NCBI GenBank assembly: GCA_046481785.1
Contig: JAWOJF010000228.1
Location: 1-15,012 of the forward strand
DNA from: JAWOJF01 sp046481785
GTDB taxonomy: Bacteria; Bacteroidota; Ignavibacteria; Ignavibacteriales; Ignavibacteriaceae
Reading direction: 5' to 3'
Length of the DNA stretch: 15,012 nucleotides
A model generated the notes under the pieces. It made no database searches. It was not told the origin of the DNA and was given only the letters and a program-made list of their open reading frames with translations. The number at the start of each line of letters is the position of its first letter. Position 1 is the first letter of the stretch. This document shows, piece by piece, positions 6,840-12,424 of the stretch. The position numbers were made by a program, and so were the translations under genes.

Positions 6840-9150
6840 AAATTACGTGTAAAGTTTCCCTTAACAGATCATCGTTCAGGGACGAATTACCAACCATTAC
6901 TTCGAAATCACCCGGTTCAACAGTAAATTCTTTATTTATATTCGTAAAAGCGAGATCTTCCGGAAGAATTTGAATAGTAATAGTTTTAGTTTCACCCGGC
7001 TGTAAAGAAACTTTTTTAAAGCCCTTTAATTCTTTCATCGGACGGGTAACAGAACTAACAAGGTCTCTTATATACATCTGCACAACCTCTTGCCCCGCAT
7101 AATTGCCGGTATTTTTAACATCTGCAAAAACCTTTACAGATTCATCTGTTCTGATTATAGCTTTTTCCAGTCTCAAATTGCTTATAGTAAAAGTAGTATA
7201 ACTTAAACCGAAGCCAAAAGGATAAAGAGGAGAGATATCATCCCCCAGATAACCGCGCCTGGCAGCCGGTTTATAATTGTAATAACATGGAACATGCCCT
7301 GCAGATCTTGGAACTGATATTGGTAATTTACCGGCAGGATTGTAATCGCCAAAAAGAACATCGGCAATTGCATTTCCGGATTCCTGCCCAAGGTACCAGC
7401 ATTCAAGAATTGCTTTTAAATCATCCTGAACATTTGTTAAAGAAACCGGGCGTCCATTAAAAAGAATCATTATTACCGGTTTACCTGTTTCCTGCATTGC
7501 TTTAACAAGGTCATTCTGCTGGCCAAACAGTTCAAGGGATGATCGGTCTCCCATGTGGTTGTTATTCCATGCTTCCCTTGACGTCTGCTCATTATCACCA
7601 ACGGCAAGCAGAATAACATCTGCTTTTTTAGCAATGTCAGCAGCTTCTTTAATTAGTTTTTTATTTTCTTCAGGATCAGCAAAAACTATTTCATCTTCAT
7701 TCCATGAACCGCCAATGGTTATCCTGCAGCCTTCACTGTATACAACATTAGCATTCTTGCCAACTTTATCTTTTATCCCCTGAAGTACTGTAGTATAATA
7801 TTTGGGGGTACCGCTGTAGCCGCCAAGCATAACACGATCAGCATTAGGCCCTATTACAGCTATAGTTCTTTTTTTATTCGGATCCAGTGGTAAAATTTCA
7901 TTTTCATTCTTTAACAGGGTAATTGTTTCAAGTGCAGAACGTAAAGCAAGTTTTCTTTCCTTGAGAAGCCTCTGTTCATTCTGAACAAGCTGAGGATCAA
8001 CATAAGGATCATCAAAAATTCCGATATGAAACTTGTACTTCAGAAGATTTAAAACGAGTTCATCTAAAACCGATTCATTTAATCTTCCGCTCTGAACCAG
8101 TTCGGTTAAAAACGGGTAACAGTCAGGATCAGGTGTTTCCAGATTAACACCGGCATTAACTGAAAGTATCGCTGCCTCTTTTTTATCTTTTGCAACAAAG
8201 TTACTGATTGCTTCATCTCTCTGGTTTAACTCGGTAACAGCATAATAATCAGAAACAACGAAGCCTTCAAATCCCCATTCATCTCTTAATACATCCCTTA
8301 AAAGCCATTTACTTGCATGCGAAGGCACACCATCAATTTCATTATATGAAGCCATAACACTTAAAGCATTAGCTTTTTTAATAACATCCCTAAAAGGATA
8401 AAGGAAAGTATCGCGTAAAAGGCGTTCAGATACATTAACCGGGGCACAATTGGTGCCTGATTCAGGCTGGCCATGAGCTGCAAAATGTTTTAGTGTAGCA
8501 ATAAGGTGTTTTTTATCTTTAAATTCAGCATCACCCTGAAAGCCTTTGACTGCTGAAATACCCAGTTGAGTTACCAGGTAAGGATCTTCACCAAAAGTTT
8601 CTTCAACCCTGCCCCACCTTGGATCACGTGCTACATCAACAACAGGAGTTAACGCCTGATGAGCGCCGCGGCTGCGTACATCCTCTGCAATGCTGGAATA
8701 TATTTCTTCGATTAACTCAGGGTTAAATGTTGCGGCAAGGCCTATTGGCTGGGGATAACTTGTAGCATCTTTACCTGCAAGGCCATGCAAACATTCTTCA
8801 TGAAAAATAACAGGAATACCCAGACGTGTTTCTTCAATAAAAAATTTCTGAATTGTGTTTGCAAGTTCAGCCATTCCTGCTGCACTTAAACCACCGTTAG
8901 TATCGCTTAACCTGGCAATCTGGCCAAGCCCATCTTTAAGATTTTTCTGCATACTACTATGGCTTAAATTTCCGTCTTCATCAAACATCAAATCTTTTCT
9001 CTGGCCCCAGATACAAATCATCTGTGCAACTTTTTCTTCAAGGGTCATGCGGCTCAGCAAATCTGCTGCGCGGTCACCGGCCGGAAGTTTCGGGTTTTTA
9101 TAATCTAATAAGTCTTCTTGTTCAAGTGTACGTGAGAGTTTTTCTGTCAT
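6838..9150 (-). CDS. Cytoplasmic GH3 beta-xylosidase / beta-glucosidase
   Basis: An exo-acting retaining glycosidase of 770 residues that removes sugars from the non-reducing end. Residues about 25-385 form the GH3 N-terminal barrel with RDPRWGRVEETFGEDP (175-190), LKHFAAHG (220-227) and the nucleophile region FVVSDYYAV (D301). About 405-625 are the C-terminal sandwich domain, with the likely acid/base in DNEQTSREAW (E521 or E526) before GDRSSLEL. About 665-770 are a fibronectin III-like domain (KNTGNYAGQEVVQMYI, LKGFKKVSLQPGE). The N-terminus MTEKLSRTLEQEDLLDYKNP has no signal peptide, so the enzyme stays in the cytoplasm. It follows xylA by 28 bp with an AGG ribosome site 7 nt before ATG, so they share a transcript. 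With the symporter and XylA/XylB as neighbours, the likely job is to release xylose from imported oligomers. GH3 specificity cannot be read from sequence alone. Confidence 0.93.
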   Translation of the reverse strand: MTEKLSRTLEQEDLLDYKNPKLPAGDRAADLLSRMTLEEKVAQMICIWGQRKDLMFDEDGNLSHSSMQKNLKDGLGQIARLSDTNGGLSAAGMAELANTIQKFFIEETRLGIPVIFHEECLHGLAGKDATSYPQPIGLAATFNPELIEEIYSSIAEDVRSRGAHQALTPVVDVARDPRWGRVEETFGEDPYLVTQLGISAVKGFQGDAEFKDKKHLIATLKHFAAHGQPESGTNCAPVNVSERLLRDTFLYPFRDVIKKANALSVMASYNEIDGVPSHASKWLLRDVLRDEWGFEGFVVSDYYAVTELNQRDEAISNFVAKDKKEAAILSVNAGVNLETPDPDCYPFLTELVQSGRLNESVLDELVLNLLKYKFHIGIFDDPYVDPQLVQNEQRLLKERKLALRSALETITLLKNENEILPLDPNKKRTIAVIGPNADRVMLGGYSGTPKYYTTVLQGIKDKVGKNANVVYSEGCRITIGGSWNEDEIVFADPEENKKLIKEAADIAKKADVILLAVGDNEQTSREAWNNNHMGDRSSLELFGQQNDLVKAMQETGKPVIMILFNGRPVSLTNVQDDLKAILECWYLGQESGNAIADVLFGDYNPAGKLPISVPRSAGHVPCYYNYKPAARRGYLGDDISPLYPFGFGLSYTTFTISNLRLEKAIIRTDESVKVFADVKNTGNYAGQEVVQMYIRDLVSSVTRPMKELKGFKKVSLQPGETKTITIQILPEDLAFTNINKEFTVEPGDFEVMVGNSSLNDDLLRETLHVI

Positions 9151-9178
9151 TACTTAACCTGCATTACTATCTTTTTAA

Positions 9179-10498
9179 TTATTGTATATATGAATTAATT
9201 ATATTTTCCAGCATTTCCTGCCTGCCGCTTTCAAGAACAGGAGTTCCCTGCTTAATAACCCATTTTTCTATTTCTTCAAGTCCAACTTTACCCGATACTA
9301 TATCGGCGCCTATACCTGATTTGAAACTACTGTATCTTTCTTCAACAAAACTGCTTAATGCTTTATCTTTTATAATTTCGTTAGCAATTAACAGTCCTCT
9401 TGCAAATGCATCCATACCGCCAATGTGAGCATAGAACAGATCGGTAGGATCAGTAGAAGCACGTCTTGGTTTAGAATCGAAATTAAGACCGCCTTTGCCT
9501 AACCCATCCTGGTTCAAAATAACTAACATAGCCATGGTAGTATCATAAAGATTAGTAGGGAACTGATCGGTATCCCATCCAAGAAGAGTATCTCCGCGGT
9601 TAGCATCAACACTGCCAAGTTTACCCGCAGCGGAAGCAACTGTTAATTCGTGCTCAAAAGTATGTCCCGCTAAAGTAGCGTGGTTAGCCTCAATATTTAA
9701 TTTAAAGTAATCTATAAGGTCATATTGTTTAAGGAAAGATAAGGTAGTAGCAGAATCAAAATCATATTGATGTTTTGTAGGTTCTGCAGGTTTTGGTTCA
9801 ATAAGAAATTGGCCGTCAAAACCTATTTTCTTTTTATAATCAACAGCCATATGAAGAAAACGTGCAAGGTGTTCCTGTTCCTTTTTGAGGTCTGTGTTCA
9901 AAAGAGTATCATAACCTTCGCGTCCGCCCCAGAAAACATAATTTTCACCGCCAAGTTCTTTAGTAGCATCTATAGCGTTTTTAACCTGGGCAGCGGCAGT
10001 AGCCATAATATGCGCATTAGGACTAGTGGCGGCACCCTGTGCATACATCGGATGGCCAAATAAATTAGCTGTTCCCCATAAAAGTTTTATGCCGGTATCT
10101 TTCTGATATTTTTTTGCAAGTCCGACAATTGTTTCCAAATTTTTTACAGATTGGGTAAAGGTATCGCCGGCAGGTGCAATGTCCCTGTCATGAAAGCAGT
10201 AATATTCTACATCTAATTTCTGGAAGAACTCAAATGAAGCATCAAGCGTTTCTTTAGCCTTATCCATTGGATCAGAAGCTTTAAACCATTCTCTTTCAAA
10301 ACTGGGATCTCCAAAAATATCTTTACCATTACCAGTCATTGTATGCCAATAGGCTACAGCAAAACGCATATGTTCAGCCATTGTTTTGGTACCAACTTTT
10401 TGATCTTTGTTATAATATTTAAATGCCAGTGGATTTTTAGAACTTTTCCCTTCAAAAGGAATTTTACTATCAACTTTAGGAAAGTATTTTTTAGCCAT
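9179..10498 (-). CDS. xylA: Xylose isomerase
   Basis: It converts D-xylose to D-xylulose in the cytoplasm. At 439 residues it has the usual length of the longer (class II, E. coli-like) type. All expected residues are visible: H103 and D106 in YCFHDRDIAPAGDT; metal ligands E234 (LIEPKPAEPTKHQ), E270 and H273 (LNIEANHATLAGH), D298 (GSVDANRG), D309 and D311 (WDTDQFP) and D341 (NFDSKPRR). These match the E. coli pattern shifted by two. The start ATG 10498 has an AAGAG site 6 nt upstream. It is the first gene of the run xylA, GH3, symporter and xylanase. Its 247-bp upstream gap holds a good sigma70-like promoter and several palindromes. No truncation or oddity is seen. Confidence 0.98.
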   Translation of the reverse strand: MAKKYFPKVDSKIPFEGKSSKNPLAFKYYNKDQKVGTKTMAEHMRFAVAYWHTMTGNGKDIFGDPSFEREWFKASDPMDKAKETLDASFEFFQKLDVEYYCFHDRDIAPAGDTFTQSVKNLETIVGLAKKYQKDTGIKLLWGTANLFGHPMYAQGAATSPNAHIMATAAAQVKNAIDATKELGGENYVFWGGREGYDTLLNTDLKKEQEHLARFLHMAVDYKKKIGFDGQFLIEPKPAEPTKHQYDFDSATTLSFLKQYDLIDYFKLNIEANHATLAGHTFEHELTVASAAGKLGSVDANRGDTLLGWDTDQFPTNLYDTTMAMLVILNQDGLGKGGLNFDSKPRRASTDPTDLFYAHIGGMDAFARGLLIANEIIKDKALSSFVEERYSSFKSGIGADIVSGKVGLEEIEKWVIKQGTPVLESGRQEMLENIINSYIQ

Positions 10499-10562
10499 GT
10501 TTGCTCTTGTTAAGTTTTTATTATAGGTAAGTATTTATTTTTTTTAAGCATAAGACGGAAGT

Positions 10563-10580
10563 TATTTGAATATTCAAATA
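10563..10580. promoter_or_regulatory. Perfect 18-bp palindrome in the xylA leader (possible operator)
   Basis: TATTTGAATATTCAAATA reads the same on both strands. It lies 65 bp before the xylA start and about 40-55 bp after the predicted transcription start. Its half, TTTGAAT, resembles the GTTCAA/TTGAAC arms at 10602-10619, so both could be read by one regulator. Alternatively it forms a hairpin in the leader RNA. Confidence 0.45.
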
Positions 10581-10601
10581 GGTTAAATTTTCTACTCTTC
10601 A

Positions 10602-10619
10602 GTTCAAATATAATTGAAC
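10602..10619. repeat. Inverted repeat GTTCAA-N6-TTGAAC at the xylA start of transcription
   Basis: GTTCAA (10602-10607) and TTGAAC (10614-10619) are separated by six bases. The right arm is shared with the CG-centred motif at 10614-10627. It lies just downstream of the predicted -10 box, where a bound protein would block transcription. Confidence 0.5.
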
Positions 10620-10627
10620 CGATTTAA
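10614..10627. promoter_or_regulatory. Candidate operator TTGAACCGATTTAA at the xylA promoter
   Basis: A partly symmetric 14-bp site centred on CG (TTnAAnCGnTTnAA symmetry), touching the -10 box and covering the predicted start of transcription. The same half-site TTGAACCG occurs on the minus strand at 12350-12357 in the xylB/GH3-PA14 spacer; the two 14-mers agree at 11 positions. The position and central CG resemble LacI-family operators. The regulator is not in the window. Confidence 0.45.
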
Positions 10628-10654
10628 TATTACAATATTAATCTTAAATGTCAA
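10627..10654 (-). promoter_or_regulatory. Candidate sigma70-type promoter of xylA
   Basis: On the minus strand a perfect TTGACA (10649-10654) and TAATAT (10627-10632) are separated by 16 bp. Transcription would begin near 10620, giving a leader of about 120 nt before ATG 10498. This is the best promoter match seen in the window. It would drive xylA, the GH3 gene and perhaps the symporter and xylanase. Confidence 0.6.
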
Positions 10655-10745
10655 TCAATATTGCAGGATTAATTTCTAAATAATTGTGAATTATTAAACA
10701 TTATATTGACATATATACTATAATATGTAAGATATAATTACAAAT

Positions 10746-12242
10746 TTACTCTAAAATTTTTTCCAGTTGATTTTTCCATACCTGGTATGCGGCTTCATAA
10801 TTTTTTACAAGATCCGGATTTACAGTAAGTTTTTCTATTACCTTTAAACCCTTAAAAGCCTCATCATCTGATTTATAATATCCTATTCCTAATCCGGCAC
10901 CTCTTGCAGCACCCTGCGAGCCGTCCGTATTGTATATTTCAAGGTCTACATTACAAGTATTAACAAATGCTTCGGTAAAAACTTTACTCTGGAACAGGTT
11001 AGAAAATCCTGCCTTTACAACTTTAAATTCCATACCCATGCTTTTCATAACATCAAGGCCGTATCTGAAAGAATAAACAATACCTTCCTGGGCTGCTCTT
11101 ATTAAATGCCCCTTACCATGGATATTAAAATTAATACCGGAAAAATGTCCTTTAACATCTTTATTCTTTAAACTTCTTTCAGCACCATTACCATAAGGAA
11201 AACATAATAATCCTTCAGAGCCAATACTAACTTTCGAAGCCATATCATTTAATTCATCATAAGAGTATTTGTTATCGAGTATATTCTGTTTTAACCAGCT
11301 ATACTGAATTCCTGTGCCATTAATGCAGAGCAGTACACCAACATTCGGCTGCTTTTCGGAATAATTAACATGTGCAAAAGGGTTAACCCTTCCATCGGGA
11401 TCATGTAAATTTTTATCTGTAACGCCATAAATAACTCCTGAAGTACCTGCTGTTGCGGCTATTTCACCAGGATTTAATACATGAAGTGACAACGCATTAT
11501 TCGGCTGGTCACCTGCCCTGTAGCCAACAGGTATGCCTGCTTTCAATCCTAATTCACCTGCAGCTTTAGATGTTAAAGCACCCTGAAGTGCAAAAGTAGG
11601 AACTATTTCAGGAAATAAATCTTTAGAGAATCCGTAATAGTTTACAAGTTCATCTGCAATAGACTTATTTTTAAAATCCCAGAAAATCCCTTCACTTAGA
11701 CCGGAAACGGTAGTAGAGATTTTATCAGTAAGTTTCATTGCTATAAAATCACCGGGCAGCATTATTTTATATATTTTTGAATAAAGATCAGGCTCATTCT
11801 CTTTAACCCATTTTAGTTTTGAGGCAGTAAAATTACCGGGAGAGTTTAAGCAGTTATTAAGGCAATAAGATGAACCCAGATCGGCAAAAGCCTTGTTGCC
11901 TATTTCAACAGCCCGGCTGTCGCACCAAATAATAGAAGGACGCAGTACCTGGTAGTTCTTGTCTACTAATACCAGGCCGTGCATTTGGTATGATATACCA
12001 ATGGCTTCAATTTCATAATTTTTTAATGCTGCTTTATCCAGCATTTTTTTTGTTGCGGTTAATATGTGCTGCCACCAGGTATCCGGATGCTGCTCTGCCC
12101 ATCCAATTTTTGGAGATTCAATCTTCATTTCCCTTTCCGGTGAATTTGCTGAGCTTACTAATTCCCCCGTTTCAGCATTCAATAAAGATGCTTTTATAGA
12201 AGAACTTCCGATATCATAGCCAAGAAGCAATTTATTATTCAT
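10746..12242 (-). CDS. xylB: Xylulokinase (FGGY family)
   Basis: It phosphorylates D-xylulose with ATP to xylulose 5-phosphate, the entry point to the pentose phosphate pathway, in the cytoplasm. At 498 residues it has normal length for the family. Seen: the N-terminal actin-like ATPase start LLGYDIGSSSIKASL (D10), the xylulokinase-type substrate loop SYQMHGLVLVD (84-94), IIWCDSRA, the LNSPGNFTASKLKWVK stretch, and AGDQPNNALS with the probable catalytic base D245, followed by AATAGTSGVIYG. A good AGGAG site lies 5 nt before ATG 12242. It is upstream of xylA on the same strand, separated by 247 bp with a promoter, so it may be both a separate unit and part of a read-through. It is divergent from the GH3-PA14 gene. 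Confidence 0.95.
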   Translation of the reverse strand: MNNKLLLGYDIGSSSIKASLLNAETGELVSSANSPEREMKIESPKIGWAEQHPDTWWQHILTATKKMLDKAALKNYEIEAIGISYQMHGLVLVDKNYQVLRPSIIWCDSRAVEIGNKAFADLGSSYCLNNCLNSPGNFTASKLKWVKENEPDLYSKIYKIMLPGDFIAMKLTDKISTTVSGLSEGIFWDFKNKSIADELVNYYGFSKDLFPEIVPTFALQGALTSKAAGELGLKAGIPVGYRAGDQPNNALSLHVLNPGEIAATAGTSGVIYGVTDKNLHDPDGRVNPFAHVNYSEKQPNVGVLLCINGTGIQYSWLKQNILDNKYSYDELNDMASKVSIGSEGLLCFPYGNGAERSLKNKDVKGHFSGINFNIHGKGHLIRAAQEGIVYSFRYGLDVMKSMGMEFKVVKAGFSNLFQSKVFTEAFVNTCNVDLEIYNTDGSQGAARGAGLGIGYYKSDDEAFKGLKVIEKLTVNPDLVKNYEAAYQVWKNQLEKILE

Positions 12243-12321
12243 TAAAACTCCTGAATTTCTTTTTATTTAGTCAAAAATACTTATTCAAATTAAACTTAAT
12301 ATTTTTTATAAGCATCTTAAA

Positions 12322-12327
12322 TATAAT
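12322..12327 (+). promoter_or_regulatory. Possible -10 box (TATAAT) for the GH3-PA14 gene
   Basis: Perfect TATAAT on the plus strand about 98 bp before the start codon. No recognisable -35 box lies 16-18 bp upstream, so this is weak. The CCGG motif at 12344-12357 would lie about 10-25 bp downstream of the resulting start, a plausible repressor position. Confidence 0.25.
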
Positions 12328-12343
12328 AAGGATTCAACATCTA

Positions 12344-12357
12344 AAAAACCGGTTCAA
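12344..12357. promoter_or_regulatory. Candidate operator AAAAACCGGTTCAA in the xylB/GH3-PA14 spacer
   Basis: The core AACCGGTT is a perfect palindrome. On the minus strand the site reads TTGAACCGGTTTTT, sharing TTGAACCG and 11 of 14 positions with the site over the xylA promoter. It could serve both divergent genes. Confidence 0.45.
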
Positions 12358-12424
12358 TTTTTAAATCTTCACCGGAAAATCATATTTTGCATTATTAAAT
12401 CATTTCATGTAAAGCGGAGGCAAT

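Larger units (their letters stand above)
12243..12424. other. Divergent intergenic region between xylB and the GH3-PA14 gene
   Basis: A 182-bp AT-rich spacer holding the start signals of two opposite genes. It contains an AGGAG site for xylB (12248-12252), GGAGG for the GH3 gene (12416-12420), a TATAAT (12322-12327, plus) and a CCGG-centred motif with the half-site TTGAACCG. No convincing xylB promoter was found. Confidence 0.6.

Noticed and set aside
9024..9428. 134-codon plus-strand frame across the GH3/xylA junction
   Set aside because: It is antisense to two firmly identified genes, and its translation looks like non-coding complement.
10706..10731. TTGACA followed by TATAAT on the plus strand, with an ACATAT/ATATGT inverted repeat
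   Set aside because: The two boxes are only 7 bp apart and no plus-strand gene follows; the inverted repeat is AT-only and without a T-run, so it is neither promoter nor terminator.
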